Positions 45,522-56,031 are shown, counted from the stretch's first letter. The stretch is DNA of 64,000 bases from an uncultured Paracoccaceae bacterium (GCA_947489445.1 CANLDN010000005.1:186001-250000); one strand, 5' to 3'. Notes: a model not told the origin generated them from the sequence alone. Program-made: numbers and translations.

Positions 45522-45565
45522 TTAACCGTTAGGTTAAAAAGTTATCCACACCATTGTGTGGATAG
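45522..45565. promoter_or_regulatory. Two adjacent palindromes, one built from DnaA-box-like 9-mers
   Basis: TTAACC-GTTA-GGTTAA (45522-45537) is followed four bases later by TTATCCACA (45542-45550), identical to the consensus DnaA box, and TGTGGATAG (45557-45565), its one-mismatch inverse. The arms TATCCACAC/GTGTGGATA pair perfectly around CATT. This could be a DnaA-titration or control site, or an operator that happens to contain the box sequence. Only two boxes are seen, too few to call an origin. Confidence 0.45.
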
Positions 45566-45775
45566 CCTTCCAAAGAATCAAACGAAAATCAACATAATGT
45601 TAAACCACCTTACGGCAACACCACATATGGCGTAGTATGAGATCATTGCAACGATCCACAGTATTACTCCGCAACTTATCACCAAACCTGTTAACCTTGC
45701 CAACGCTCCCAAAAAGCGCCAATATCGAACCATCAAAGGCAAAGACAACGACGCATTTAAAGCTGGGAGTCTGCC

Positions 45776-45940
45776 TTGAAAGCATTCATCAACTTAATAA
45801 AAACTGCCGAACTCAAGCTGGGCTGGATGCAGGGGTCCGGATTGGGGGCGTTTTTCTTGTTCGTGCTTGTCCTTACCTTAATTTCAGCCGATCGGCAGTG
45901 GACCGACATCTTCAATGCGCTCCAATACTTGAAGCCTTGA
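45776..45940 (+). CDS. Probable small membrane peptide, 54 codons, TTG start
   Basis: A frame starting at TTG 45776, six bases after GGGAG, encodes 54 residues: KAFINLIKTAELKLGWMQGS, then a membrane-like helix GLGAFFLFVLVLTLIS and the short charged tail ADRQWTDIFNALQYLKP. The ribosome-binding site and single helix support it, while the lack of a recognised relative and the TTG start make it tentative. It is convergent with rnj, whose stop lies 47 bp further on. Function unknown. Confidence 0.45.
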   Translation: MKAFINLIKTAELKLGWMQGSGLGAFFLFVLVLTLISADRQWTDIFNALQYLKP

Positions 45941-45986
45941 GATCAGTACGCTGCGCGGATGCTGTATTGGTAGGGGCGCTAACTCC

Positions 45987-47651
45987 CTACCCCAACCTGC
46001 TCACAATCACCGTCACCTCCGGCTTCTTACCGATCTCGCTTTGCGCTGACTTCCGGGCGATGCTCCGCATCTCTTTCTCCAGCTTGTCATCATCCCGCAG
46101 CGTCTTTGCGTTGGCCCGCCCGAGGAACTGGCTGAGGTCTTCTTCGACCACTTCGACAAGGGCCGCATTGTTGCGCCCCATCTCGGGCAGGCCGTTGACT
46201 TCCACCCAAGGCTCACCCAGCGGTTCGTCGTTTTCGTCGATGATCAGAGTCACGATCATATGCCCGTTCAAAGCCATACGGATGCGGTTGCGCACCACGC
46301 CGTCGAGCGCGCCGATCTGCACCGTGCCGTCCAGATAGGTCCGGCCCGTGTCGATATATTCGGCCACCGTCGGCTGATTGCCCGACAAGTCGATCATCAT
46401 GCCGTTCACTGCCACGATACCGGTAATCCCACCCGCATTACCCAGCTTTACATGTTCCCGCAGGTGCCGGTGCTCGCCATGCATCGGGATCAGGATCTGC
46501 GGTTTGACGATCTGGTGCAGCCGCTCCAAATCAGGCCGGTTGGCATGGCCGGAGACATGGTATTTGCCGCCCGCGTCGTCGATCACGTCGACGCCCAGTT
46601 CCGACAGCTGGTTCATGATCCGGATCACGCCGCGTTCATTGCCGGGGATCGTTTTGGAGGAGAAGAGGAACGTGTCCCCTTCCTGTAGCGACAGCCCCAG
46701 ATACTTGCCCTGCGCCAGTTGAGCGGACGCGGCACGCCGTTCACCCTGTGAGCCGGTGACCAGCAGCATCAGGTTCTCGCGGGGAATACCCAGCGCATCC
46801 TCCGGGCTGACCGTGCCGGGGAAACCGTCCAATATCCCCTCTTCGGTCGCCGCCTCGACCATCCGGCGCATGGCCCGACCCAGCAGGCACACGGATCGCC
46901 CAGCGGCCTTCGCGGCGACCGCCAGCGTTTTCAACCGCGCGATGTTGGAGGCGAAGGTGGTCGCTACGACCATGCCCGTCGCGTCCTGCATCAGTTCGGT
47001 GATGGTCGGCCCGATGGAGGTTTCGGATCGTCCGGGCGCATCTGAAAATACGTTGGTGCTGTCGCAGACCAGCGCCTTGACCCCGCCTTTCGACACCTCT
47101 TCCCACAGCGCCTGATCCCAGGGATCGCCCACCACGGGGGTTTCATCGATCTTGAAGTCGCCCGAATGCAGCACACGTCCGTCCGGGCTGTCGATCAGGA
47201 GACCCGCGCTTTCGGGGATCGAGTGGCTGATGGGCAGGTAAGAGACCTTGAACGGCCCGCAGGTGATCACATGCGGGTAAGGCTCGACCACCTTGACCAC
47301 ACTTTCGGGGTGGCCGTGTTCGTCCAGCTTGCGCCGGGCGATATTGGCGGTGAAGCGGCGGGCATAGACGGGGGCGCCGAGCCGTTCCCAATAATGCCCG
47401 ATGGCGCCCACGTGATCTTCGTGCGCGTGGGTGATGAAAATCCCTTCGATCTGCGCCTTGCGTTGTTCCAGCCAGCTGATGTCGGGCAGGATCAGGTCCA
47501 CGCCCGGCGTGCCGTCCATATCCGGGAAAGTGACGCCCAGATCGACTACGATCAGTCGTTCCTTGCCTTGTGGTCCGTAGCCATAGACATAGGCGTTCAT
47601 GCCGATCTCGCCGGCGCCCCCAAGGGGCAGATAGATCAGGCGGTCGCTCAT
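45987..47651 (-). CDS. rnj: Ribonuclease J
   Basis: A 554-residue metallo-beta-lactamase/beta-CASP nuclease with endo- and 5'-to-3' exonuclease activity in RNA maturation and decay. The zinc motif is HAHEDH at residues 75-80, preceded by VVDLGVTFPDMD and followed by LHSGDFKID and the beta-CASP region (LVTGSQGE); HVSGHA closes the site. The C-terminal domain is complete. The start overlaps the coaX stop as ATGA. It is the last gene of the long leftward array nuo-birA-coaX-rnj. Confidence 0.95.
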   Translation of the reverse strand: MSDRLIYLPLGGAGEIGMNAYVYGYGPQGKERLIVVDLGVTFPDMDGTPGVDLILPDISWLEQRKAQIEGIFITHAHEDHVGAIGHYWERLGAPVYARRFTANIARRKLDEHGHPESVVKVVEPYPHVITCGPFKVSYLPISHSIPESAGLLIDSPDGRVLHSGDFKIDETPVVGDPWDQALWEEVSKGGVKALVCDSTNVFSDAPGRSETSIGPTITELMQDATGMVVATTFASNIARLKTLAVAAKAAGRSVCLLGRAMRRMVEAATEEGILDGFPGTVSPEDALGIPRENLMLLVTGSQGERRAASAQLAQGKYLGLSLQEGDTFLFSSKTIPGNERGVIRIMNQLSELGVDVIDDAGGKYHVSGHANRPDLERLHQIVKPQILIPMHGEHRHLREHVKLGNAGGITGIVAVNGMMIDLSGNQPTVAEYIDTGRTYLDGTVQIGALDGVVRNRIRMALNGHMIVTLIIDENDEPLGEPWVEVNGLPEMGRNNAALVEVVEEDLSQFLGRANAKTLRDDDKLEKEMRSIARKSAQSEIGKKPEVTVIVSRLG

Positions 47652-48421
47652 ACATTGTCCTTGTTATATTGGTGGATGACGGTCAGGCCGTGCATCGTGA
47701 GATCGTCTTCAAAAGCGTCAAACAGTTGTTCGGCCTGCTGGAACAGGGGCGCTAACCCGCCGGTCGAGATGACTTGCATCGGCACGCCGCGTTCACCTTT
47801 GATCCGCGCGCATATCTCACGCACCAGCCCGATGTAACCCCAAAAGACACCCGATTGCATGCATTCGACCGTGTTGGTGCCAACGACCTTCTGCGGCTTG
47901 GTGATATCGACATGGGGCAAGGCGGCGGCGGCATTGTGCAGCGCCTCAAGCGACAGGTTCACGCCGGGGGCAATAACGCCACCCACATAGGCGCCGTCAC
48001 GCGCGACCACATCAAAGGTGGTGGCTGTGCCGAAATCCACAACGATTAGATCGCCACCATGCCGGTCAAACGCCCCGGCTGTGTTCACCAACCGGTCGGG
48101 GCCCACTTGTGTCCCCTCGTCGACACGCGGGTTCTGAGGAAGCAAGCAATCTGGTTTACCAACGACCAGCGGGCGGCAGTTATAGTAGCGGTCCGCAAAG
48201 ACACGCAGGTTGAACACAACGCGCGGCACGGTTGAGCTGACGATCACCTCGTCAATATGCACATCCAAGTTCTGAAAGCGCATCAGCGTGGACAGCCAGA
48301 CATAGTATTGATCGGCGGTGCGTTGCCATTCGGTGCTGGTGCGCCAAGTCGCAAGGAACTGCGCCCCGTCCCAGATGGAAAACACAGTGTTGGTGTTGCC
48401 GCAGTCGATGGCCAGAAGCAT
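47648..48421 (-). CDS. coaX: Type III pantothenate kinase
   Basis: Catalyses the first step of coenzyme A synthesis, phosphorylation of pantothenate. The 257-residue ASKHA-fold protein starts MLLAIDCGNTNTVFSI (DxGNT phosphate motif, residues 6-10) and has KPDCLLPQNPRVDEGTQVGPDRLVN, VVDFGTATTFDVV and GGVIAPGVNLS. Type III enzymes are not feedback-inhibited by CoA. It lies 12 bp after birA and overlaps rnj by four bases. Confidence 0.96.
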   Translation of the reverse strand: MLLAIDCGNTNTVFSIWDGAQFLATWRTSTEWQRTADQYYVWLSTLMRFQNLDVHIDEVIVSSTVPRVVFNLRVFADRYYNCRPLVVGKPDCLLPQNPRVDEGTQVGPDRLVNTAGAFDRHGGDLIVVDFGTATTFDVVARDGAYVGGVIAPGVNLSLEALHNAAAALPHVDITKPQKVVGTNTVECMQSGVFWGYIGLVREICARIKGERGVPMQVISTGGLAPLFQQAEQLFDAFEDDLTMHGLTVIHQYNKDNV

Positions 48422-48433
48422 GACCCGCCTCCC

Positions 48434-49195
48434 CTAGAAAAACACATCCGCCGCCGGGATCGCGCGCGGCCCGGTGCCGGTGATCAGGACAAGGTTGCCG
48501 TCCTTGTCGATCGTATCAAAAGTGCCCGTGATCTCTTCGCGCCCGGTACGTGCTGTGATGACCTCGCCCAGCCGGGCCGCATTCGCCAGCCAATCATCGC
48601 GGATCCGGTCAAATCCGATGCGCAGAAGCTTTGCTTCCTGGGTGGCATAGGCGTCCGCAAGCGTGGCGAGGAAATCGCCGATCTCGACCTCCCAACCGCC
48701 CGCAGCGGTCAGGCTGGTGGGCGGAAAGCTGGCGTTGGTAACATTTTCTGGCGTATGGCGCAGGTTCACACCAATGCCGATCGACAGCCAATCCACAAAG
48801 GGCCCCTGCCCGCTGCTTTCCAACAGAATGCCTGCAACCTTACCGCCCGAAAGCAATACGTCATTGGGCCATTTGAGGGATAGTTTTTCAGCGGGCACAT
48901 AAATCGACAAAGCCGCGTAAAGCGCGTTTGCCGCCAGAAACGACCGTTTGGCGGCCTCTGCGGCTGTCGCCTCTGGCCGGAAGATCAATGTGGCGTTCAG
49001 ATTACCGGGTGGTGTGGACCATGCCCGCCCTCGTCTGCCGCGGGCGGCCGTTTGGCGATATGCCAAAATCCAAGTGGGGCGGTCCAATGTCGGGGCCAAT
49101 CGCGCGGCCTCTGCCATTGTGCTGTCAACCTCACCACGCACCACACAAGCGTAGCCTTCCGGCCAGACCGCATGTGTTGTTGGATCAGTTGACAA
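48434..49195 (-). CDS. birA: Biotin-[acetyl-CoA-carboxylase] ligase
   Basis: A 253-residue class I biotin protein ligase that attaches biotin to the carboxyl-carrier protein. Key motifs are [28 protein letters not shown] (the biotinyl-AMP loop, GRGRRGR type), LKWPNDVLL and KVAGILLE. It lacks the N-terminal DNA-binding domain of E. coli BirA, so it should have no repressor role. The start overlaps the nuoN stop region by 11 bases. The link with nuoN is common in alphaproteobacteria. Confidence 0.95.
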   Translation of the reverse strand: MSTDPTTHAVWPEGYACVVRGEVDSTMAEAARLAPTLDRPTWILAYRQTAARGRRGRAWSTPPGNLNATLIFRPEATAAEAAKRSFLAANALYAALSIYVPAEKLSLKWPNDVLLSGGKVAGILLESSGQGPFVDWLSIGIGVNLRHTPENVTNASFPPTSLTAAGGWEVEIGDFLATLADAYATQEAKLLRIGFDRIRDDWLANAARLGEVITARTGREEITGTFDTIDKDGNLVLITGTGPRAIPAADVFF

Positions 49196-50621
49196 GCGTT
49201 GCTGCCGCAGCCGCGGCCATGGGTTCGATACCGAACAGGTTCACAACGCCGATCACCATGATCAATGCGGACCCCATCAGGAAGGTCCAAAGGACCGGAT
49301 TCATCTTACCGTCCAGTGCTTCGCCCTCTTCACCGAAATACATGTAGTAGACGATGCGCAGGTAGTAGAAGGCACCGATCACTGACGCGATTACACCGGC
49401 AACGGCGAGCCATGCAAGGCCCCCGTCATAGGCCGCGCGCAGCACGTAGAACTTGCCGAAGAAACCGACCATCGGTGGCACACCTGCGAGGCTGAAGAGC
49501 AGCACAAGCATCGCCAATGCCCGCAGTGGCTGCCGCTTGGAATACATGCGCAAACTATCGATATTGGTCACAGGCCGACCGTCACGCTCCATCCCGAGGA
49601 TGAACGCGAAGGTGCCGACATTCATCGTCACATAGATCGCCATATAGATCAGCATCGCCTGCACGCCGAACGCCGTGCCGGCAGCAAGGCCCATCAGCGC
49701 GAACCCCATATGCGCGATGGATGAATAGGCCATCAGCCGTTTGATATCGGTTTGGCCGATGGCGGCGATGGCCCCAAGGAACATAGAGACCACGGAAAGG
49801 AACGCCACGATCTGCTGCCAGTCGCCGACGATGCCGCCGAAAGCGTCATGCACAACGCGGGCAAACAGCGCCATGGCGGCAACCTTTGGGGCTGTGGCGA
49901 AGAAGGCCGTTACTGGTGTGGGTGAGCCTTCGTAGACGTCCGGCGTCCACATGTGGAATGGGGCGGCAGAGACCTTGAACGCGAAACCGGCCAGCAGGAA
50001 GACAAGGCCGAAGAGCAGGCCCAGCGATGGGTCGTTAGCTGTGGCTTCGATAATGCCGGAGAACAGTGTTGTGCCCGTGAAGCCGTATGTGAGCGAGGCA
50101 CCATAAAGGAGCAAGCCGGAGGACAGCGCGCCAAGGACGAAGTATTTCAAACCCGCCTCGGTCGATTTCACGTTATCGCGGCGCAGCGATGCGACAACAT
50201 AGAGCGCCAGCGATTGCAGCTCCAAGCCCATGTAGAGCGCCATCAAGTCGCCCGCAGAGACCATGACCATCATGCCGACAACCGCCAAGGCAACCAGAAT
50301 TGGATATTCGAACCGCAAGAGACCACGCCGCTGCATGTAGCTTTCCGACATCAGCAGGACGGCAGCAGCGGACAAGAGGATCGTGATTTTCGCGAAGCGC
50401 GCGAACCCATCATCCACGAACATGCCCCCAAAGGCGATGTTTGTTCCCTGCCCGTTGATCCTGATCCAGACCGCCAGCAGCACGAACAGCCCCGATGTTG
50501 CCCATGTCAGCAGCGGGGCCATGCCATCTTTGGTCGTGTAGACCGCCGCCATGAGTGCTGCCATGGCGTAAACCGCCAGCACAATCTCGGGCATCAGGAT
50601 TTGGATATCAGCACCAATCAT
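49185..50621 (-). CDS. nuoN: NADH-quinone oxidoreductase subunit N
   Basis: Antiporter-like membrane subunit of complex I, 478 residues, about 14 hydrophobic helices. The conserved proton-path region [20 protein letters not shown] and [20 protein letters not shown], with the lysine of the discontinuous helix, and [20 protein letters not shown] are intact. It follows nuoM by 12 bp and overlaps birA by 11 bp. Last nuo gene in the operon. Confidence 0.97.
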   Translation of the reverse strand: MIGADIQILMPEIVLAVYAMAALMAAVYTTKDGMAPLLTWATSGLFVLLAVWIRINGQGTNIAFGGMFVDDGFARFAKITILLSAAAVLLMSESYMQRRGLLRFEYPILVALAVVGMMVMVSAGDLMALYMGLELQSLALYVVASLRRDNVKSTEAGLKYFVLGALSSGLLLYGASLTYGFTGTTLFSGIIEATANDPSLGLLFGLVFLLAGFAFKVSAAPFHMWTPDVYEGSPTPVTAFFATAPKVAAMALFARVVHDAFGGIVGDWQQIVAFLSVVSMFLGAIAAIGQTDIKRLMAYSSIAHMGFALMGLAAGTAFGVQAMLIYMAIYVTMNVGTFAFILGMERDGRPVTNIDSLRMYSKRQPLRALAMLVLLFSLAGVPPMVGFFGKFYVLRAAYDGGLAWLAVAGVIASVIGAFYYLRIVYYMYFGEEGEALDGKMNPVLWTFLMGSALIMVIGVVNLFGIEPMAAAAAATLVN

Positions 50622-50633
50622 TGTGGGCCTTCC

Positions 50634-52175
50634 TTAGTTCGAAGCAAACTGCGTGGCGGCCTCAAAGGTCGCCAGCGCGGTTTCATAGTTGCCGACCAAT
50701 GCGTTCACGCTTGGGCCAATGATGTCGAGGACAAGCGCCGGGTAGACGCCCAAAAGCAGCGTCATCGCCACCAGCGGGGCAAAGATCATCCGCTCGCGTT
50801 TGGTCATATCGGTGATGGTTTTTAGGCTTTCCTTGATCAGATCACCCATCACCACCCGGCGGTAAAGCCACAGCGCATAGGCCGCTGACAAGATCACACC
50901 GGATGTCGCGAAAACCGCGATCCAGGTGTTCACCTGGAAGATGCCCATCAATGTCAGGAATTCACCTACAAAGCCGGATGTCCCCGGCAGGCCGACATTG
51001 GCCATGGTGAAGAACATGAAGATCAGCGCATAGGCCGGCATCCGATTGACCAGACCGCCATAGGCGTCAATCTCGCGCGTGTGCATCCGGTCATAGATCA
51101 CGCCGACACACAGGAAGAGCGCACCAGAGATGAAGCCGTGGCTGATCATCTGGAAAATCGCCCCATCGATCCCCTGCTGGTTGACCGCGAAGATACCCAT
51201 CGTGACATAGCCCATATGGGCCACAGATGAGTAGGCAATCAGCTTTTTCATATCTTCCTGCACCAGTGCCACCAGTGAGGTATAGACAATCGCGATGGCT
51301 GACAGCCACAGAACCAATGGCCCCATGACTTCGGACCCTACAGGGAACATGGGGAGCGAGAAGCGCAGGAAGCCATAGCCGCCCATCTTGAGCAGGATCG
51401 CGGCCAGTACGACGGACCCGGCCGTCGGCGCCTGCACGTGGGCATCGGGCAGCCATGTATGCACTGGCCACATCGGCATCTTCACCGCGAAGCTCGCGAA
51501 GAAGGCCAGCCACATCAGGGTCTGCATACCACCGACGATCTGGATACCCAGGAGGCTGAAACTCTCGGTTCCGAATGTATGGGTCATCAGCGCCGGAATA
51601 TCCGTGGTGCCCGCATCGGCGAACATCGCCACCATGGCCACCAGCATCAGAACAGAGCCGAGGAAGGTGTAGAGGAAGAACTTGAAGCTGGCATAGATCC
51701 GGTTCTTGCCACCCCAGATACCAATGATCAGGAACATCGGGATCAAACCGGCCTCAAAGAACAGGTAGAACAGCACCAGATCAAGCGCGAGGAACACGCC
51801 CAGCATCAGCGTTTCGAGGATCAGGAAGGCGATCATGTATTCCTTGACCCGCGTTTTCACATCCCAACAGGACGCGATCACCAGCGGCATCAGGAATGTG
51901 GTCAGCATCACAAACAGGATCGAAATGCCATCGACACCCATCTTGTATTGCAGGCCCAACAACCATTCGCGGGTTTCGACCATCTGGAAGCCGGTATTAT
52001 CGGGGTCGAAATTCGTCAGGATGAAGAGCGAGCAGATGAACGTGACGACAGTCGTCACAAGCGCCACCCATTTGGCGTTGCGCTGCGCGGCCTCGTCATC
52101 ACCGCGCAGGAACAAGGCCAGAATGACAGCCCCGATCAGCGGAAGGAACGTGGTGAGGGAAAGGATGTTGCCCAT
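50634..52175 (-). CDS. nuoM: NADH-quinone oxidoreductase subunit M
   Basis: Antiporter-like membrane subunit of complex I, 513 residues. Signature segments are [38 protein letters not shown], and [20 protein letters not shown]. It has about 14 hydrophobic helices. The start codon overlaps the nuoL stop by one base (TGATG), so translation is probably coupled. Assignment is secure. Confidence 0.97.
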   Translation of the reverse strand: MGNILSLTTFLPLIGAVILALFLRGDDEAAQRNAKWVALVTTVVTFICSLFILTNFDPDNTGFQMVETREWLLGLQYKMGVDGISILFVMLTTFLMPLVIASCWDVKTRVKEYMIAFLILETLMLGVFLALDLVLFYLFFEAGLIPMFLIIGIWGGKNRIYASFKFFLYTFLGSVLMLVAMVAMFADAGTTDIPALMTHTFGTESFSLLGIQIVGGMQTLMWLAFFASFAVKMPMWPVHTWLPDAHVQAPTAGSVVLAAILLKMGGYGFLRFSLPMFPVGSEVMGPLVLWLSAIAIVYTSLVALVQEDMKKLIAYSSVAHMGYVTMGIFAVNQQGIDGAIFQMISHGFISGALFLCVGVIYDRMHTREIDAYGGLVNRMPAYALIFMFFTMANVGLPGTSGFVGEFLTLMGIFQVNTWIAVFATSGVILSAAYALWLYRRVVMGDLIKESLKTITDMTKRERMIFAPLVAMTLLLGVYPALVLDIIGPSVNALVGNYETALATFEAATQFASN

Positions 52176-54286
52176 CAGTTTGCCCCCCCGGTCAGCGACA
52201 CCCAGGTCAGTAGCACCGCAATCCCCAGCACCATCGCAAAGGCGTAGGTGAACACATAACCGGACTGTGCGCGGCCCGCGAGCCGGGTAAAGAATGGAAT
52301 GATCCCCATGGCCAGCCCGTTGATGCCGCCGTCAATGGTATTGGTATCGCCCTGCTTCCACAGGATGCGGCCAAGGGCCATGGCAGGCCTGACAAAGATG
52401 AAATCGTAGATTTCGTCAAAGTACCATTTGTTGAGCAGGAAGTTGTAAAGCGGTCGTTGCTGTTCGGCCAGTTTCGCGGGCCAATCCGGACGACGAATAT
52501 ACATCTGATAGGCCAATCCGAACCCGATCAGCATCGCAAAAAAGGGCGACAGCTTGACCCAGATGGGCACGTAATGCGCATCATGCAGTACGTGGTTGTC
52601 CGGCGCTTTGAAGATCGCACCTTGGCCGGGCACTTCGGGCCAGGCTGCCTCTTCCTTGCTGTGGTCGTCATCCGTCTCTTCGCCCGCGGCGTAGGCCGGT
52701 GAAATCAAGCTAAAGCCAAGCGCTTGTTCTTCACCCCCCTCATGCGCTTCGATGACGCCGAAGAATTTGCCGACTTTCTCGTCGCTGCCAAAATACGGGC
52801 CGTAAAACACCATGCCGGAAAAGATCGCGCCAACCGACAACACGGCCAGCGGGGCCAGCATTGTCTTGGGGCTGTCATGCGCATGTTCATGCGTATGTTT
52901 ATCGCCACGCGGGGTGCCATAGAATGTCAGGAACATCAGGCGCCAGCTGTAGAAACTGGTCATCAGCGCCGCCACAACCAGCATCCAGAACGCGTAGCCC
53001 GCACCAGCGGCATAGGCGCTTTCGATGATCGCGTCCTTGGACACGAAACCGGCAAAGCCGACCGGGAAGCCGATATAAAGCAGTGGAATGCCCACACCGG
53101 TAATGGCCAATGTGCCGATCATCATCGCCCAGAACGTATAAGGCATCTTGTCTTTCAGCCCGCCATAGTTCCGCATGTCCTGTTCGTGATGCATCCCGTG
53201 GATCACCGACCCGGCACCAAGGAACAGCATCGCCTTAAAGAAGGCGTGTGTCAGCAGGTGGAACATCGCAACCGAATAGACGCCCACGCCAGCGGCGACA
53301 AACATGTAGCCCAGCTGCGAACAGGTCGAATAGGCGATGACGCGCTTGATGTCGTTTTGGACCAAACCAACAGTGGCCGCAAAGAACGCCGTGCTCGCAC
53401 CCAGCCAGACGATAAAGGACTGCGCCTGCGGGGCATATTCCATCAGCGGTGACATCCGACAAACAAGGAACACACCTGCCGTCACCATGGTCGCGGCGTG
53501 GATCAGCGCCGACACCGGCGTCGGGCCCTCCATCGCGTCAGGCAACCATGTGTGCAGGATCAACTGGGCCGATTTCCCCATGGCCCCGATGAACAGCAGA
53601 ACCGCGATCAGGTTGGCCGCATTCCAGTCCGCCCAAAGAAAGGTGATAGATTGTTCGGCCAGATCAGGCACGGCGGCAAAGATATCTTCGAACCGGATAC
53701 TGTCCGTCATCATGTAAAGGGCTAAAATCCCCAGCGCAAAACCAAAATCGCCAACCCGGTTGACGACAAACGCCTTGATCGCCGCGGCATTGGCCGTGGG
53801 CTTGCGGTAGTAAAATCCGATCAGCAGGTAAGAGGCAACGCCGACCCCTTCCCAGCCAAAGAACATCTGTACGAGGTTATCGGCGGTCACCAGCATCAGC
53901 ATCGCGAAAGTGAAGAATGACAGATAGGCAAAGAAGCGGGGACGGTAGCTCTCGCCCTCTTTGAAGTTATCGTCATGGGCCATATAGCCAAACGAATACA
54001 GGTGGACGAGCGCCGACACGGTGTTGATCACGATCAGCATGGTTGCGGTCAGACGGTCCATCCGGATCGCCCAATCGGTGCTCAGCGTCCCGCTTTCAAT
54101 CCAGCGCAGGATCGGGATGGTCTCGGTTGTGCCGTCAAATGTCAGAAACACGATCCATGACAGGATCGCCGCAAGGAACAACAGGCTGGTTGCCACCCAT
54201 TGGGCCGCCGTTTCACCGATCAGCTTCCAGCCAAACCCGCAGAGGATGGCACCGACAAGCGGGGCGAATAGGATGATGGTTTCCAT
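52175..54286 (-). CDS. nuoL: NADH-quinone oxidoreductase subunit L
   Basis: Distal antiporter-like subunit of complex I, 703 residues, with the long lateral helix at the C-terminal part. Motifs seen: [61 protein letters not shown] His-rich loop ([13 protein letters not shown], about residue 455) and an acidic loop ([20 protein letters not shown]) between late helices are family-typical insertions of variable length. It starts five bases after nuoK and overlaps nuoM by one base. Confidence 0.97.
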   Translation of the reverse strand: METIILFAPLVGAILCGFGWKLIGETAAQWVATSLLFLAAILSWIVFLTFDGTTETIPILRWIESGTLSTDWAIRMDRLTATMLIVINTVSALVHLYSFGYMAHDDNFKEGESYRPRFFAYLSFFTFAMLMLVTADNLVQMFFGWEGVGVASYLLIGFYYRKPTANAAAIKAFVVNRVGDFGFALGILALYMMTDSIRFEDIFAAVPDLAEQSITFLWADWNAANLIAVLLFIGAMGKSAQLILHTWLPDAMEGPTPVSALIHAATMVTAGVFLVCRMSPLMEYAPQAQSFIVWLGASTAFFAATVGLVQNDIKRVIAYSTCSQLGYMFVAAGVGVYSVAMFHLLTHAFFKAMLFLGAGSVIHGMHHEQDMRNYGGLKDKMPYTFWAMMIGTLAITGVGIPLLYIGFPVGFAGFVSKDAIIESAYAAGAGYAFWMLVVAALMTSFYSWRLMFLTFYGTPRGDKHTHEHAHDSPKTMLAPLAVLSVGAIFSGMVFYGPYFGSDEKVGKFFGVIEAHEGGEEQALGFSLISPAYAAGEETDDDHSKEEAAWPEVPGQGAIFKAPDNHVLHDAHYVPIWVKLSPFFAMLIGFGLAYQMYIRRPDWPAKLAEQQRPLYNFLLNKWYFDEIYDFIFVRPAMALGRILWKQGDTNTIDGGINGLAMGIIPFFTRLAGRAQSGYVFTYAFAMVLGIAVLLTWVSLTGGAN

Positions 54287-54291
54287 TGTGA

Positions 54292-54597
54292 TCAGCCCTT
54301 CATCACGTTGACGTCTTCAACGTCGATGGTCCCGCGGTTGCGGAAGAAACAAACAAGGATCGCGAGGCCAATCGCGGCCTCGGCAGCGGCGACGGTCAGC
54401 ACGAAGAGGGTAAACACCTGCCCGACCAGATCGCCCAGATAGCTGGAAAAGGCGACCAGGTTGATGTTCACAGCAAGCAGCATCAATTCGATGCTCATCA
54501 GCAGGATGATCACGTTCTTACGGTTGAGGAACAGCCCGAATATGCCAATGACAAACAGGGCGGCAGCCACCGTCAGATAATGTTCAAGTCCGATCAT
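54292..54597 (-). CDS. nuoK: NADH-quinone oxidoreductase subunit K
   Basis: Three-helix membrane subunit of complex I, 101 residues. The family opening [20 protein letters not shown] and the glutamate-containing helices ([38 protein letters not shown]) are intact, including the conserved Glu of helix 2. The 121-bp space to nuoJ holds a nested inverted repeat. Confidence 0.97.
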   Translation of the reverse strand: MIGLEHYLTVAAALFVIGIFGLFLNRKNVIILLMSIELMLLAVNINLVAFSSYLGDLVGQVFTLFVLTVAAAEAAIGLAILVCFFRNRGTIDVEDVNVMKG

Positions 54598-54640
54598 TCA
54601 TTCGTCCCTCCGAGGCGTAGTGCCCCGATACTCTTTTCAC

Positions 54641-54712
54641 TCGCAGTCCCGGACTTGCGCCGGGACTTCATCGTTTTTTGTCACAAATCCCGGATCAAAC
54701 CCGGGACTGCGA
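54641..54712. repeat. Nested palindromic repeat between nuoJ and nuoK
   Basis: Outer arms TCGCAGTCCCGG (54641-54652) and CCGGGACTGCGA (54701-54712) are perfect 12-bp inverted repeats. Inside are two smaller hairpins: GTCCCGG/CCGGGAC (54646-54666) and TCCCGG/CCGGGA (54688-54706), separated by a T-rich stretch. This resembles dispersed REP-like elements built on TCCCGGA...CCGGGA found in many alphaproteobacteria. Within the operon it could stabilise mRNA ends or lower downstream expression. Confidence 0.7.
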
Positions 54713-54718
54713 TATATT

Positions 54719-55324
54719 TTACAACCCCTGCCCCGGCTTCACGTCGCGCAGTTCCATCGCTTTTGCAGGATCGCGGTACATCTGCTCCAGCACGTTCTGG
54801 CGCTTGATATCCACCCGGTGGCGCAGCGTCAGCACAATCGCCCCGATCATTGCCACCAGCAGGATCAGACCAGCCAGTTGGAATAGCAGGATATACTTGT
54901 CATAGATCAGCAGCCCCAAGGCGCGGGTGTTGTCCAGATCGCCCGCAGGTGCGGCGATACGCCCTTCAACCCCGTCGGCAAAGCCCCAGACGCCGAAGGC
55001 CAGCGCAAGTTGCATGATGATCACCACACCGATCAGCAGGGCGAGCGGCATGTATTTCGCCATTTCCGCCTTCAGTTCGGCGAAGTCCACATCCAGCATC
55101 ATCACCACGAACAGGAATAGCACGGCCACCGCGCCGACATAGACGATGATCAGCAGCATCGCGACGAATTCGGCCCCTAAAGTCACGAACAGACCGGCAG
55201 AGGACAGGAAGGCCAGGATCAACCACAGAACCGAATGCACCGGGTTCCGGCTGATCACCGTGAACAGCCCGCCCACCACGGTCGTGATCGCAAAGAGGTA
55301 GAATGTGAACGCGAATACACTCAT
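54719..55324 (-). CDS. nuoJ: NADH-quinone oxidoreductase subunit J
   Basis: Five-helix membrane subunit of complex I, 201 residues. Recognisable segments are [40 protein letters not shown] and [20 protein letters not shown], the second containing the flexible pi-bulge helix region. It begins at the base next to the stop of the carboxymuconolactone-decarboxylase-like gene, so the two are contiguous. Confidence 0.96.
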   Translation of the reverse strand: MSVFAFTFYLFAITTVVGGLFTVISRNPVHSVLWLILAFLSSAGLFVTLGAEFVAMLLIIVYVGAVAVLFLFVVMMLDVDFAELKAEMAKYMPLALLIGVVIIMQLALAFGVWGFADGVEGRIAAPAGDLDNTRALGLLIYDKYILLFQLAGLILLVAMIGAIVLTLRHRVDIKRQNVLEQMYRDPAKAMELRDVKPGQGL

Positions 55325-55720
55325 TTAACTCTCATCCTTTTCCAACACGTCATTGGCCAGTTCCATGGCCTTGGTCATGGCGGGTAAACCGGCGAACATG
55401 CCCATCTGGGCGATGGCCTCGGCGATTTCCTGTTTGGTCGCCCCCGCTTCGACAAGATGTCGAACAGTCAACCTGATCTGCGCCTCGGCCTGCGCACCCA
55501 ATACAGTCAACCCCGCCAGCGTCAACAGCAGGCGGGTCTTTGCGTCCAGCCCCTCGGGGTTGATGCCCTTGCCAAAGAACATCTCCATCGTTTCCTTGGG
55601 CATGGTCGGCCAGAGGTTTTCGAACCCCTTGGGCGTAAAAGTATCCGCATCGATATTCATCGATTTGGCCCAGTCCTGACCCATCTTCATCATCGCTTCA
55701 AAGGGGTTCTGGTCGGTCAT
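55325..55720 (-). CDS. Carboxymuconolactone-decarboxylase-like protein in the nuo operon
   Basis: A 131-residue cytoplasmic protein of the CMD/AhpD superfamily. The conserved helix pair DAKTRLLLTLAGLTVLGAQ and LVEAGATKQEIAEAIAQMG is present, but there is no CxxC redox pair of AhpD type, so it is closer to the decarboxylase-like branch. Start chosen at [10 protein letters not shown], overlapping the upstream stop by one base (TGATG). It is tightly packed between nuoI-side accessory genes and nuoJ. Role in complex I is unknown. Confidence 0.85.
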   Translation of the reverse strand: MTDQNPFEAMMKMGQDWAKSMNIDADTFTPKGFENLWPTMPKETMEMFFGKGINPEGLDAKTRLLLTLAGLTVLGAQAEAQIRLTVRHLVEAGATKQEIAEAIAQMGMFAGLPAMTKAMELANDVLEKDES

Positions 55721-56031
55721 CAGCCGTAAGTTCCCTTCAAACAAACTTCTTCGAATTGTACGGTGCGGCGACCGCTATCTATGGTCACAATGCCCGCATT
55801 CTGCAACGCAACGAGGTCTTTCCCCTCGGCCACCATAGGATTGACCCAGCCACCCGTGCAAAACGGCCCCTTGCCCATCACCCGAACGGCAAAACCACTA
55901 TCCATGATCAATCCATAGGGTGCTGGACCCGTATCAATGGGTTGTGGTGGGCCGGACGAGATTTCAACAATGCCAGCGATAAGCGCCACACCGCCAACGA
56001 TCCCACCAATGATTTGCAAGGGCGAACTCAT
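55720..56031 (-). CDS. Small membrane-anchored accessory protein in the nuo operon
   Basis: A 103-residue protein with an N-terminal helix ([19 protein letters not shown]) and a mature region holding [20 protein letters not shown] and FEEVCLKG, with two cysteines probably forming a disulfide outside the membrane. It overlaps the nuoI stop as ATGA and the next gene by TGATG, so it is co-translated with them. No named family recognised; function unknown, perhaps an assembly factor or envelope protein. Confidence 0.75.
   Translation of the reverse strand: MSSPLQIIGGIVGGVALIAGIVEISSGPPQPIDTGPAPYGLIMDSGFAVRVMGKGPFCTGGWVNPMVAEGKDLVALQNAGIVTIDSGRRTVQFEEVCLKGTYG

Larger units (their letters stand above)
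45289..45775. other. Structured intergenic segment with inverted repeats, no clear gene
   Basis: The gap between the secreted-protein gene and rnj is the longest non-coding space of the window (698 bp); this part holds no supported gene. It goes from GC-rich (45340-45490, with inverted-repeat copies) to AT-rich (from 45500, with many A runs and two palindromes at 45522-45537 and 45543-45564). Open frames here (for example from 45637 rightward into rnj antisense) lack coding character. A small frame with a good ribosome-binding site starts at 45776. Confidence 0.6.

Noticed and set aside
45289..45986. Replication origin
   Set aside because: Only two DnaA-box-like 9-mers, no dnaA, parAB, gidAB or hemE neighbours, and no array of boxes or IHF-type sites that I could see.
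45637..46338. Long rightward open frame across the gap and the end of rnj
   Set aside because: Mostly antisense to the conserved 3' part of rnj, Ser/Arg-rich without domain features, and has no ribosome-binding site.
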